DNA from: JBMYTN01 sp049604415 | GTDB lineage: Bacteria > Pseudomonadota > Alphaproteobacteria > Rhodospirillales > Rhodospirillaceae | Length of the DNA stretch: 64,000 bases | Reading direction: 5' to 3' | Assembly (NCBI GenBank): GCA_049604415.1 | Contig: JBMYTN010000021.1 | Location: 1 to 64,000 of the forward strand | Shown: piece after piece, positions 52,467-60,889 of the stretch | How the letters are laid out: every line of letters starts with the position of its first letter | Position numbering within the stretch: the first letter of the stretch is position 1 | Program-made: the position numbers and the translations under genes | Notes under the pieces: model-generated | What the model was told of the DNA's origin: nothing | The model's input: the letters and a program-made list of their open reading frames with translations, nothing else | Databases searched by the model: none

Positions 52467-52795
52467 TCCCCAAGCGGGGCCCCCCATGCGGGGGAGGCTT
52501 GATGCTTCCCAGCAGGGGGGGGCGGGGTGCGGAGAGTACCAAACGCGCCTGTCCGCAGGATAGGCACGTGAGGCAAGGGCGACCGCCCGCCGCGCCCCAT
52601 GGCGCGAAAAGGCCCAAAACAAAGGACCTGGGCCGTTTGAACGCGAGTACCGAACGCGCTTGTCCGCAGGACAGGCACGTGAGGCAAGGGCGACCGCCCG
52701 CCGCGCCTCATGGCGTGAAAAGGCTGCGTGCCGTTTGAACGCTTTTTTTAAAACTAACACTCCAGGCATCGCCTGGATGATTGGGGGATAGAGAG
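52467..52795 (+). repeat. Tandem ~100-bp repeat between the DUF269 gene and fdxB
   Basis: Two head-to-tail copies, 52534-52644 and 52645-52742, share most bases (GAGTACC start, TGTCC-GCA-GGACA mini-hairpin in copy 2, GTGAGGCAAGGGCGACCGCC, ending CCGTTTGAACGC); copy 1 has about 13 additional bases. Ahead of them is a GC-rich hairpin (about 52467-52497) and the block CTTGATGCTTCCCAGCAGGG (52498-52517), which recurs at 53110-53129 before nifQ. No gene is evident; open frames through it are repeat-derived. It may be a dispersed intergenic repeat. Confidence 0.75.
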
Positions 52796-53092
52796 ATGGG
52801 TGAAGTGACCTACAAGACGAAAGGCGGCAAGGATTGGGTTCCGAGCTACCTGACCGAGATCGATGATGAGCTCTGCATCGGCTGTGGCCGTTGCTTCAAA
52901 GTCTGCGGCCATGGCGTGCTGGAGATGATGGGCATCAACGAAGATGGCGAAATGGTCGATCCGTATGATGAGGACGAAGAGATCGAACGCAAGGTCATGA
53001 TCGTCAAGGACGACGAGAACTGCATTGGCTGTGAAGCCTGCTCGACCGTCTGCGGCACCAACGCCCAAACCCACGAATCCATGCAAGCCTAG
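52796..53092 (+). CDS. fdxB: Nitrogen-fixation ferredoxin III (2x[4Fe-4S])
   Basis: 98 aa, bacterial-type ferredoxin of the nif-specific family. Two cluster motifs: CIGCGRCFKVCGHGVLEMMG and, after an acidic insert (DPYDEDEEIE), CIGCEACSTVCGTN. The start MGEVTYKTKGGKDWVPSYL is the family N-terminus. It lies in the nifEN operon region and probably supplies electrons to NifH or cofactor assembly. Confidence 0.95.
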   Translation: MGEVTYKTKGGKDWVPSYLTEIDDELCIGCGRCFKVCGHGVLEMMGINEDGEMVDPYDEDEEIERKVMIVKDDENCIGCEACSTVCGTNAQTHESMQA

Positions 53093-53109
53093 CCGATAGC
53101 ATCGGCTTG

Positions 53110-53130
53110 CTTGATGCTTCCCAGCAGGGG
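53110..53130 (+). repeat. Short dispersed repeat block before nifQ
   Basis: A 21-base exact copy of the block at 52498-52518 (core GATGCTTCCCAGCAGGGG), in the 139-base gap between fdxB and nifQ. Similar G-rich bases (GTGCGGAG) follow at both sites. Confidence 0.7.
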
Positions 53131-53231
53131 AGTGGTCGTGCGGAGGGGACCGGTTCACCCCAAGATTAATTGAATTGGGGTGACGCGGTAAAATCATCAT
53201 TATCAACGGTTTGGCAGAAGGAGCCGAGATC

Positions 53232-53882
53232 ATGCCGAAGGATGGACATGTCGAGCAAGAAACCCTCGCTGCCGCCACCTATGGCTGGTTGATGCAAGGT
53301 CAAACCGTTCCGATGGGCGTGGGATCAGCGGACGGCGTTCTATTTGATCGCCATCTTTTGGCCTGCCTGATTTCCATTGCGCGGGCCGAAACCCACCAAC
53401 CCCTGACCCATGCTTTGGGTTTGGATCGGGCCTCCCTGCAGGCCCTGCTGCTGGTGATGTTCCCACATGCCTTGGGGCTGCTCTCGGGTCTTGAGGGCGT
53501 TGAAGACAGCGGCGAAGACGCCATCGAAGAGGAAGACCTGCGTGATCTTCTGATCGAGCATGGCGATGGGTCTGTGGGGCTGTCAGAGATGCTGGCGCTG
53601 ATGATCGCCCGGCGTTCTTTGGCGTCTAACCATCTTTGGCAGGATTTGGGCTTGCGGGAACGGGCCGAATTGACGGCACTGATGGGCCGCCACTTCCCGG
53701 GCCTCGCGGAAGCCAACAGCAGCAATATGAAATGGAAGAAGTTCTTTTATCGCGAGCTTTGCCAGCGCGAGGGCGTCGTGATCTGCAAATCGCCTAACTG
53801 CGAGGTTTGCGAGGATTTTAAAGAGTGTTTTGGAGAGGAAAATGGACCCGCTCTGCTCGTTACTTATGATTCCAAAATCTGA
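53232..53882 (+). CDS. nifQ: Molybdenum delivery protein NifQ
   Basis: 216 aa. NifQ donates Mo (as a Mo-Fe-S cluster) for FeMo-co synthesis. The C-terminal ligand motif C-x4-C-x2-C-x5-C is intact (VICKSPNCEVCEDFKEC), preceded by MKWKKFFYRELCQREG. The ATG at 53232 has AAGGAG 9 nt upstream. It ends the nif cluster; the next gene is opposite and AT-rich. Confidence 0.96.
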   Translation: MPKDGHVEQETLAAATYGWLMQGQTVPMGVGSADGVLFDRHLLACLISIARAETHQPLTHALGLDRASLQALLLVMFPHALGLLSGLEGVEDSGEDAIEEEDLRDLLIEHGDGSVGLSEMLALMIARRSLASNHLWQDLGLRERAELTALMGRHFPGLAEANSSNMKWKKFFYRELCQREGVVICKSPNCEVCEDFKECFGEENGPALLVTYDSKI

Positions 53883-53907
53883 TGAATTTCCGAATTCAAA
53901 TTATCGG

Positions 53908-55335
53908 TTACGATATTGAGTTGGGTTGAACTTGATTTCGACCATTTTTCTTTGCTAGATAAAGCGCTTTATCTGCACGATCAAGTAATGTTTCAATTTC
54001 TTCGTCCTCATATAGTGAGCTTACACCAAAGCTAGCTGTTTTTTGCCCAACAGTATTAAAGTTATAGTCAGAAATCTTGGCTCTCATTTTTTCGGCCATT
54101 GTTAGGGCTCCGTTTAAGTCTGTGTTTGGACAAATTATCAAAAACTCTTCGCCTCCCCATCGGCCGACGATATCTATAGATCTCTTATGTCTTTTCAGGA
54201 TCTTTGCCAATTCAACCAATACCTTATCACCGACTAAATGCCCAAATGTGTCGTTGACGCTCTTAAAGTGGTCAAGGTCCAATAATATAACAGATAAAGG
54301 GGAGTTATTTGATCGAATTGCTCGTTCTCTTTCCTTGGCTAATTCTGCATCTAATTTTACTCTATTAAATAAATCGGTTAAGCGATCAGACACGCTAATC
54401 TTCTCAATCACCTTCTTATCCGTAATATTTTGATAAATTGCTCTATATCCGATGCATCGACCCTTGTAATCATAGTCAGGTGTTATAGATGCCTGAACCC
54501 AAAATGGTGTTTTATTTTTTGTTATATTTTGTAGTTCCCCTTCCCAAGTCCTTCCAGACACAATAGTGCTCCACAATTTCTCGTATAATTCTTTTTCTGT
54601 ATCCGGGTGTCGAAGTATCCGATGGTTTTGACCAATTAGTTCATCTTTTCTATAGCCAGAATTTTGTTGAAATGCTGTGGAGACGTCAATAATATTACCC
54701 TTTAAGTCTGTCCAAGAACTAATCACAAATTTATCTATGATTTGGGTATATTTTATTGCTTCGTCATGTTTAACTTCTAGTCGACGCGATATGCCAAAAT
54801 ATACTAGTATCAAAACGGCTGTAACCGCAACAATTTCAACAAAAAGGAAGTAGTATAAGTAATTTGTTCGGCTCAATTTTAACTCTGCATCTTTTTGAAT
54901 TAAGTTAATCATTGCATTGGACTGTCTCCAGCTTTGGGTTGCCCGTGTGAGTAAATCTTTCTCACAAATGGCATCGCCATGGACACAGGATTGCATGGTG
55001 TTTTTTATCTCATTCCATTCGATTTCATAAATGGAAAAGAGTTCACCGGAGGTATTATCTTCTGTGATGTATTCGCTTTGTTTAAGTATATTAATATTTT
55101 TTTGAACAGCTTCGACAACCTCAGAGTTATCAGTGGAGGCAAAATATTGCTGAATTGCAACTTGAGTCCCACCACGAATCTGACCGGCAATGTTTATGAT
55201 TTTTGCATCAAAGCGAATGTCTTTGTTGATAAAATAAACCAGCATAGCCATTGCAAAAATCAATAAAACATGGAATACAAGTAAAATAATTATCAATTTG
55301 GAATATTTAGACATCTTTGTTGGACCTGAATTCAT
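53908..55335 (-). CDS. PAS-GGDEF diguanylate cyclase, AT-rich
   Basis: 475 aa membrane diguanylate cyclase making c-di-GMP. TM1 about residues 14-36, a periplasmic helical sensor of about 120 residues, TM2 about 163-187, PAS (SSWTDLKGNIIDVSTAFQQN, about 205-310) and GGDEF domain with LLDLDHFKSVNDTFGHLVGD and active site RWGGEEF; no EAL. An RxxD inhibitory site is not obvious. The ATG at 55335 has GGAG 9 nt upstream. The gene and flank (53.9-55.5 kb) are visibly AT-rich with AT-ending codons, unlike all neighbours, which suggests horizontal acquisition. Confidence 0.93.
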   Translation of the reverse strand: MNSGPTKMSKYSKLIIILLVFHVLLIFAMAMLVYFINKDIRFDAKIINIAGQIRGGTQVAIQQYFASTDNSEVVEAVQKNINILKQSEYITEDNTSGELFSIYEIEWNEIKNTMQSCVHGDAICEKDLLTRATQSWRQSNAMINLIQKDAELKLSRTNYLYYFLFVEIVAVTAVLILVYFGISRRLEVKHDEAIKYTQIIDKFVISSWTDLKGNIIDVSTAFQQNSGYRKDELIGQNHRILRHPDTEKELYEKLWSTIVSGRTWEGELQNITKNKTPFWVQASITPDYDYKGRCIGYRAIYQNITDKKVIEKISVSDRLTDLFNRVKLDAELAKERERAIRSNNSPLSVILLDLDHFKSVNDTFGHLVGDKVLVELAKILKRHKRSIDIVGRWGGEEFLIICPNTDLNGALTMAEKMRAKISDYNFNTVGQKTASFGVSSLYEDEEIETLLDRADKALYLAKKNGRNQVQPNSIS

Positions 55336-55542
55336 AGTCTTCTCCAAGTGATGAGATGGTCAAGCAAGCATGTTCATTGAACAGGCAGCAGAGACGGGTG
55401 TTTCATAGGAGCTTTTTTTTAGAAAATACAATTGGCGTTGCAATTTTTGTCTGGCCTTTCAGCCTAACTGTGTTCTGACCAATGGTAAATTATAAACGGT
55501 GTTTTCTTCGTTGAATGGAAGAGCGGGCTGAGCGAGTGCGGA

Positions 55543-56127
55543 TCACATCAGATCTTTCGGCCGAGTGAACGCCACCAAACGTGCGCCGCCGGGCTCCAGA
55601 TCGGCCCAAGGGCCTTCCAGGCACAGCTCCGCCAAAGCGCAGGTCGGATATTTCCGGCGCATCACCCCATGGGATTTGCTGTCCGTGCCCGGCCCGGCCA
55701 AGCGGTCCGCCAGGCGCTCAAAAGCCGGGTTGTGGCCGATCATCAGCACCGTGGTGACCGCTTCGGGCAAAGCTTTGATCCGCGCCAGCAGCGGCGGGTA
55801 GTCAAAGGTGTAAATCCCTTGCTCCCGCTCAACGCGGATCTTCTTGGGCTTCAAATGCTCGAGCAGCGGGGCCAGGGTTTCTTCCGCGCGTAAGGCCGTG
55901 GAGCACAGCACCAGATCCGGCCAGGGCAGGGCAGAGGTCGCATCCAGCTTGTCTTCGGAGCGCGGCGCGGCGCTCTCGCCCGCTTCCGGCTGCCAGCGGC
56001 TGGCCAAAAAATGCGACATCGACAGGCTGGCACGCTGGCCCCGGGCCGACAATGGACGGTCATGGTCCGCCAAGCTGTCGTCCTGCCAGTCGGATTTTGC
56101 GTGGCGGAGAAGGAGAAGCCGTTTCAT
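55543..56127 (-). CDS. sixA: SixA-like phosphohistidine phosphatase
   Basis: 194 aa histidine-phosphatase superfamily member. N-terminal RHG-type motif LLLLRHAKSDWQDDSLADHD RPLS carries the catalytic His and Arg; second His in MIGHNPAFERLADRL; LVLCSTALRAEETLAP in between. SixA removes phosphate from His of phosphotransfer proteins. It is longer than Escherichia coli SixA (161 aa) through an insert near residue 50. It is divergent from ppk, a frequent arrangement in this class. Confidence 0.88.
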   Translation of the reverse strand: MKRLLLLRHAKSDWQDDSLADHDRPLSARGQRASLSMSHFLASRWQPEAGESAAPRSEDKLDATSALPWPDLVLCSTALRAEETLAPLLEHLKPKKIRVEREQGIYTFDYPPLLARIKALPEAVTTVLMIGHNPAFERLADRLAGPGTDSKSHGVMRRKYPTCALAELCLEGPWADLEPGGARLVAFTRPKDLM

Positions 56128-56292
56128 TTTAATGAAATATCACCTGTTTACCGGGGCGGGTCCATTGCGGGCAGCGCGCGAGAGGGCCATCATAGGCCCA
56201 TCTCCCGCCGCAGCGTTCTCCACGCCGCCCAACATTGTCGACCGGCCAAACGTCTCCCGGATTGTCCGCCGGTTCAAGTCAGGAATGGTTAA

Positions 56293-58500
56293 ATGACCGC
56301 AAGAACCTCATCAACCGCACCAAAAACCGAGGCCGCGTCACCAACCGTAGCGACCATTCCGACCGAAGACTTGGCCATCACCCTGGACATGCCAGAACGG
56401 TTTTTCAACCGTGAAGTTTCCTGGCTGGCGTTTAACACCCGCGTTTTGGAAGAAGCCCGCAACACCCGCCACCCCCTGATGGAGCGGGTCCGGTTCCTGT
56501 CGATCTCTGGCTCCAATCTCGACGAGTTCTACATGGTCCGCGTCGCCGGGCTGAAGGGCCAGGTGCTGGCTGGGATCAATGCATTGTCCCAGGAAGGCCT
56601 CACCCCTTCGCAACAGCTGGCCGCCATCAACGCCGCCGCCCGGCAATTGCTCGATGATCAGCAAACCATCTGGGAAGAGCTGAAGGGAGATATGATCGCG
56701 GAGGGCATCGAAGTTGTCACCCCGGGCCAGTTGACCAAAGAAGATCGGGAATGGCTGGAAGATCACTTCATGCGCCAGGTCTTCCCGGTCCTGACCCCGC
56801 TGGCCATCGACCCGGCCCATCCCTTCCCCTTCATTCCGAATTTTGGCCATGCCTTGGTCTTGCAACTGAAGACCCAGGCCGAAGACACCGAGGGCATGCG
56901 CGCCCTGGTGCCGTTGCCCAATCACATCAAACGCCTGATCCGGCTGCCCAGCGACGATAGCCATGTGCGCTATCTGTTTCTGGAGGATCTGGTCGGCCTG
57001 TTCCTCGACCGGCTGTTCCCGGGCTTCAAGGTCTCCGAAGGCGGTCATTTCCGGATCATCCGCGACAGCGAGATGGAAATCGACGAAGAGGCCGAAGATC
57101 TGGTGATGAGCTTCGAATCGGCCCTGAAACGGCGGCGCAAAGGCAACTGCATCCGCTTGGTTTATAATATCGACATGCCGGAAAGCCTCGCCTCCCTGAT
57201 CCGCGAGGAAATGGCGGTGGCCGAGGAAGATGTGTTCCGCATTTCCGGCCCCATCGGCATTGTCGACATCAAGCAGCTGATCTCCGATGACCGTCCGGAT
57301 CTGCAATTCGTGCCCTATAGCGCCCGGTTCCCAGAACGGATCCGCGACTTTGGCGGCGATTGCTTCGCCGCGATCCGGCAGAAGGACATCATCGTCCACC
57401 ACCCCTATGAGAGCTTTGACGCGGTGGTCCAATTCCTGCGCCAGGCCGCCCGGGATCCGGATGTGCTGTCGATCAAGCAGACCCTCTATCGGACGTCGAA
57501 CAACTCGCCCATCGTCGCCGCCCTGACCGAGGCGGCGGAAAGCGGCAAGGCGGTCACCGCCATGGTGGAGTTGAAGGCGCGCTTTGATGAAGAGGCCAAT
57601 ATCCGCTGGGCCCGAGACTTGGAGCGCTCCGGCACCAATGTGGTCTATGGCTTTGTCGATTTGAAAACCCACGCCAAGATCTCTCAGGTGGTGCGCCGGG
57701 AGGGCGGCGAGTTGCGAACCTATGTCCATTACGGCACCGGCAACTACCATCCGATCACCGCCAAGATCTACACCGACCTGTCTTTCTTCACCAGCGATGA
57801 TGCGTTGGGGCGCGATGCCATCCGCGCCTTCAACTTCATGACGGGCTACGCCAAGCCGGAGATCATGGAAAAGCTGTCCATCGCGCCTTTGGGCCTGAAG
57901 GACCGGATTCTGGCCCTGATCGAAGAGGAAATCGCCCATGTGAAGGCCGGGCGTCCGGGCTCGATCTGGGTCAAGGTCAACTCCCTGGTCGATCCGGTGG
58001 TGATCGATGGGCTCTATCGCGCCTCCCAGGCCGGGGTGCAGATTGATCTGGTGGTGCGCGGCATTTGCTGCTTGCGCCCGGGCATCAAGGGCCTATCGGA
58101 AAACATCCGGGTCAAGAGCATTGTCGGGCGCTTCCTGGAACATTCCCGGATTGCTTGCTTTGGCAATGGCGCAGAGATGCCTTCGGATAAAGCCTTGGTG
58201 TTCATTTCTTCCGCTGACTGGATGCCGCGCAATCTGGATCGGCGGGTGGAAACCTTCGTGCCGATCGAAAACCCGACGGTGAAGGCCCAGGTGCTCGACC
58301 AGATCATGGTCGCCAATCTGAACGACCAACAGCAAAGCTGGTATCTGACCCCGACTGGCGGGTTTGTGCGCTTCGACTCCACCGCCGAGGACTTCTCCGC
58401 CCACGAATATTTCATGACTAATCCCAGCCTGTCCGGGCGCGGATCGGCCTCGGGCGTCAAGGTTAATCCTAAGCTTGAGCTTTCTCCGGTCACGAAGTAA
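56293..58500 (+). CDS. ppk: Polyphosphate kinase 1
   Basis: 735 aa PPK1, reversible synthesis of polyphosphate from ATP. Domains N, H, C1 and C2 are complete. NREVSWLAFNTRVLEEARNT begins the N domain; the autophosphorylated His lies in VDLKTHAKISQVVRREGG and the second active His in VGRFLEHSRIACFGNG. FIPNFGHALVL and YVHYGTGNYHPITAKIYTDL are typical. The start carries about 30 extra hydrophilic residues. A terminator follows, then ppx. Confidence 0.97.
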   Translation: MTARTSSTAPKTEAASPTVATIPTEDLAITLDMPERFFNREVSWLAFNTRVLEEARNTRHPLMERVRFLSISGSNLDEFYMVRVAGLKGQVLAGINALSQEGLTPSQQLAAINAAARQLLDDQQTIWEELKGDMIAEGIEVVTPGQLTKEDREWLEDHFMRQVFPVLTPLAIDPAHPFPFIPNFGHALVLQLKTQAEDTEGMRALVPLPNHIKRLIRLPSDDSHVRYLFLEDLVGLFLDRLFPGFKVSEGGHFRIIRDSEMEIDEEAEDLVMSFESALKRRRKGNCIRLVYNIDMPESLASLIREEMAVAEEDVFRISGPIGIVDIKQLISDDRPDLQFVPYSARFPERIRDFGGDCFAAIRQKDIIVHHPYESFDAVVQFLRQAARDPDVLSIKQTLYRTSNNSPIVAALTEAAESGKAVTAMVELKARFDEEANIRWARDLERSGTNVVYGFVDLKTHAKISQVVRREGGELRTYVHYGTGNYHPITAKIYTDLSFFTSDDALGRDAIRAFNFMTGYAKPEIMEKLSIAPLGLKDRILALIEEEIAHVKAGRPGSIWVKVNSLVDPVVIDGLYRASQAGVQIDLVVRGICCLRPGIKGLSENIRVKSIVGRFLEHSRIACFGNGAEMPSDKALVFISSADWMPRNLDRRVETFVPIENPTVKAQVLDQIMVANLNDQQQSWYLTPTGGFVRFDSTAEDFSAHEYFMTNPSLSGRGSASGVKVNPKLELSPVTK

Positions 58501-58534
58501 GCAATCTTTCTACTATTCATCTATTGATGGACTG

Positions 58535-58569
58535 ACCTGATCCGGTGTAATGCCGGATCAGGTTTTTTT
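58535..58569 (+). terminator. Terminator between ppk and ppx
   Basis: An 11-bp perfect stem ACCTGATCCGG / CCGGATCAGGT (58535-58545, 58553-58563) followed by T7 including the last stem base. It implies that ppx has its own promoter or depends on read-through. Confidence 0.9.
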
Positions 58570-58651
58570 GCAGTGCGGTGTGAGCCGTCCACAAGACGGG
58601 TGGGGTGGAGGATCACGGACCGCATGAACAGGAATGACACGCGGGGGGCAC

Positions 58652-60175
58652 ATGCGGGTGGATTCCAGAGACAGCCTGATGACCCATGGGTCCGACCGAC
58701 CCGTTGATCTTCGTCCGGTCGGCATCGTAGACATCGGCTCCAATTCCGTGCGCCTGGTGGTCTATCGGGGCCGCAGCCGCACACCCGTCCAAATCTTCAA
58801 TGAAAAATCTCCCTGCGCTTTGGGGCGGGGGATAGCCTCGACCGGGGTTCTGAACCCAGAAGGGCGGGAGCAGGCCCTGCGCGCCATCAAGCGCTTTGTC
58901 AGCATGGCCCAGGCCATGGGAGTGGAGTTTCTAGATGTGGTCGCCACCGCAGCGGTGCGCGACGCCACCGATGGCCCCGATTTCATGGACACCATCCACC
59001 GCGAATGCCATTTGAAAGGCATTGTGCTCAGTGGCGAGGAAGAGGCCCATACCGCAGCGCTGGGCGTGCTCTGCGCCGTGCCGGAGGCCGATGGGGTGGT
59101 TGCCGATCTTGGTGGCGGTTCCCTGGAGCTGATCACGGTTAAGGATGGCCGCTTTGGCGAGGTCATCACCTTGCCCTTTGGCGTCCTACGCCTCCATGAC
59201 CGTACCGGCGGCGATGCCCATAAGGCCCGTGCCTTGGTGGAAGAAAAAATCGCGCCGCTGGAGTGGCTCTCGGCCCTAAAAGGCCGGACCCTCTATGCGG
59301 TCGGCGGCACCTGGCGGGCCCTGGCCAAGGTCTATATCGACCAACGCAATTATCCGCTCCATGTGCTGGATAATTTCACCTTGCAACATCGCGAGGCCCA
59401 GGCGCTGAATCAGCTGATCTCGCGGCAGTCATTGCGCTCCCTGGAGGCCATTGCCAGCGTCAACCGTCGCCGGGTGCCCTATGTCGGCATGGGCGCGGCG
59501 GTGCTCGATTGCTTGCTGCAATATTGCAAACCGGCGGAGGTGGTGTTCTCGGTTTATGGCATGCGCGAGGGCCGGTTCTTCGCCCATTTGCCCGAGGATA
59601 TCCGGACTAAGGATCCTTTGCTGGCGGCCTGTTCCGATCTGGCGCGGTCTGCGGGGCGGTTCCCGGCCCATGGCGATGAGCTGATGGATTGGATGACGCC
59701 GCTGTTTCCCGACGAAAGCGCCCGTTTGGCCCGCTTGCGCCGGGCGGCCTGCCTGATCGGCGATATGTTCTGGTCCGAACATCCCGACCACCGGGCTGAA
59801 CAAGCCTTTCACCGGATCCTAAAGCTGCCGACCATGGGTCTGGATCACCGGGATCGGGCTGGCTTGGCCCTGGCGGTGTATTGGCGCTACAGCTCCGATG
59901 ATCCCTCAGGCCCCATGGCCGATGCGGCGGATCTGTTGGACGAGGATCGGGTGCAGCGGGTCCGCACCATTGGCTACGCCCTGCGCTTGGGCTATGAGAT
60001 CTCCGGCGGTGCTCCGGGCGTGGTGGGCCGCACGGCGCTGGATTTGCGCAAGGGCCGCTTGAACTTGCATCTGCCCTCTGATGACCCGGTCTATTATGCC
60101 GAGGCGTTTGATAAGCGCCTGGACCGGTTGGCTCGCCTGCTCGGCGCGGAACCGTCCTTGGCGAGCCTGGAATAA
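58652..60175 (+). CDS. ppx: Exopolyphosphatase / guanosine pentaphosphatase
   Basis: 507 aa Ppx/GppA enzyme hydrolysing terminal phosphates of polyphosphate. Actin-like ATPase folds: VGIVDIGSNSVRLVVYRGRS (phosphate-1), catalytic Glu region LSGEEEAHTAALGVL and VVADLGGGSLELITVKDG (phosphate-2). A C-terminal helical HD-like domain follows. The start is uncertain between 58634 and 58652; the G-rich upstream fits 58652. It pairs functionally with ppk. Confidence 0.95.
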   Translation: MRVDSRDSLMTHGSDRPVDLRPVGIVDIGSNSVRLVVYRGRSRTPVQIFNEKSPCALGRGIASTGVLNPEGREQALRAIKRFVSMAQAMGVEFLDVVATAAVRDATDGPDFMDTIHRECHLKGIVLSGEEEAHTAALGVLCAVPEADGVVADLGGGSLELITVKDGRFGEVITLPFGVLRLHDRTGGDAHKARALVEEKIAPLEWLSALKGRTLYAVGGTWRALAKVYIDQRNYPLHVLDNFTLQHREAQALNQLISRQSLRSLEAIASVNRRRVPYVGMGAAVLDCLLQYCKPAEVVFSVYGMREGRFFAHLPEDIRTKDPLLAACSDLARSAGRFPAHGDELMDWMTPLFPDESARLARLRRAACLIGDMFWSEHPDHRAEQAFHRILKLPTMGLDHRDRAGLALAVYWRYSSDDPSGPMADAADLLDEDRVQRVRTIGYALRLGYEISGGAPGVVGRTALDLRKGRLNLHLPSDDPVYYAEAFDKRLDRLARLLGAEPSLASLE

Positions 60176-60184
60176 CAGCGGTGT

Positions 60185-60586
60185 CTAGAACGTCTGTGGT
60201 TCGCAATTGCGCCGCAGCCACTCAGCGAAGTCGTCTTCAGTGATGGCACTGGATGAGAGGTCCAAAACTCTTTGGACGACTTCGTTCTCATCAGCTCTCA
60301 GGTTGTGCCCATTGGCCCGGAGAAATACATAGCAGGTCAGGAAGGCCGTTCTCTTGTTCCCATCCAGATAGGGATGGTTCTTTGTGATGCCGAAGGCATA
60401 GGCGGCCGCCAATTTGAAAATGTCATCTGTGCCATAGCCATATAGGTTTTGCGGACGTGCCAATGCACTGTCCAGCATTCCAGCATCTCTTGTGCCGGGT
60501 TGTCCCCCATGGCGCTTTAATTGTTCTTCATGGAGAGAGTCCAGGAAGTCTGGAGGCATCCAAAGGGGTGCCATATTGTTGGTCAT
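60185..60586 (-). CDS. doc: Doc-type (Fic fold) toxin
   Basis: 133 aa death-on-curing family protein. The Fic-like motif NHPYLDGNKRTAFLTCYVFL is intact. Doc proteins phosphorylate EF-Tu and stop translation. The start overlaps the antitoxin gene stop by 4 nt. GQPGTRDAGMLDSALARPQN is typical of the chromosomal subgroup. It lies between ppx and rnd on the minus strand. Confidence 0.92.
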   Translation of the reverse strand: MTNNMAPLWMPPDFLDSLHEEQLKRHGGQPGTRDAGMLDSALARPQNLYGYGTDDIFKLAAAYAFGITKNHPYLDGNKRTAFLTCYVFLRANGHNLRADENEVVQRVLDLSSSAITEDDFAEWLRRNCEPQTF

Positions 60587-60810
60587 TTGGCCAATTCGCT
60601 CAGGGCGTTCTTGTAGTCTTCCATTCCTTCGAGCGCATATTGCTGTAGGGTTTCCATGTCCGATTGTTGAGTCCCGATCAACACTTGGCCATTCGCATTG
60701 ATCGAAACCTCAACAGCATCCCCTTCGGTGAACTGAAGTTGCTCTTTCAGCTCTTCCGGGAAGATAAAGCCATACCCTTCAGGAAACTTTTGGATCTTCG
60801 CTGTGGCCAT
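60583..60810 (-). CDS. AbrB/MazE-like antitoxin
   Basis: 75 aa. N-terminal swapped-hairpin AbrB-like DNA-binding region (AKIQKFPEGYGFIFPEELKE, GDAVEVSINANGQVLIG), then a helical C-terminus (METLQQYALEGMEDYKNALS) that probably wraps the toxin. The ATG at 60810 is used; an ATG at 60828 adds six residues. Here an AbrB-type antitoxin replaces the classic Phd partner of Doc. Confidence 0.85.
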   Translation of the reverse strand: MATAKIQKFPEGYGFIFPEELKEQLQFTEGDAVEVSINANGQVLIGTQQSDMETLQQYALEGMEDYKNALSELAK

Positions 60811-60889
60811 ATCCGGCACCCCTCGCATGAAGCGGTTACTCTACCAAAAAGTGGGGCATAAAGCACTGGGCCGCCAGCGCGCCAAGCCC

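Noticed and set aside
52463..52711. 82-codon frame rich in SPLPHVPVLRT-like text
   Set aside because: It is a translation of the tandem repeat; the pattern repeats with the DNA and has no start signal.
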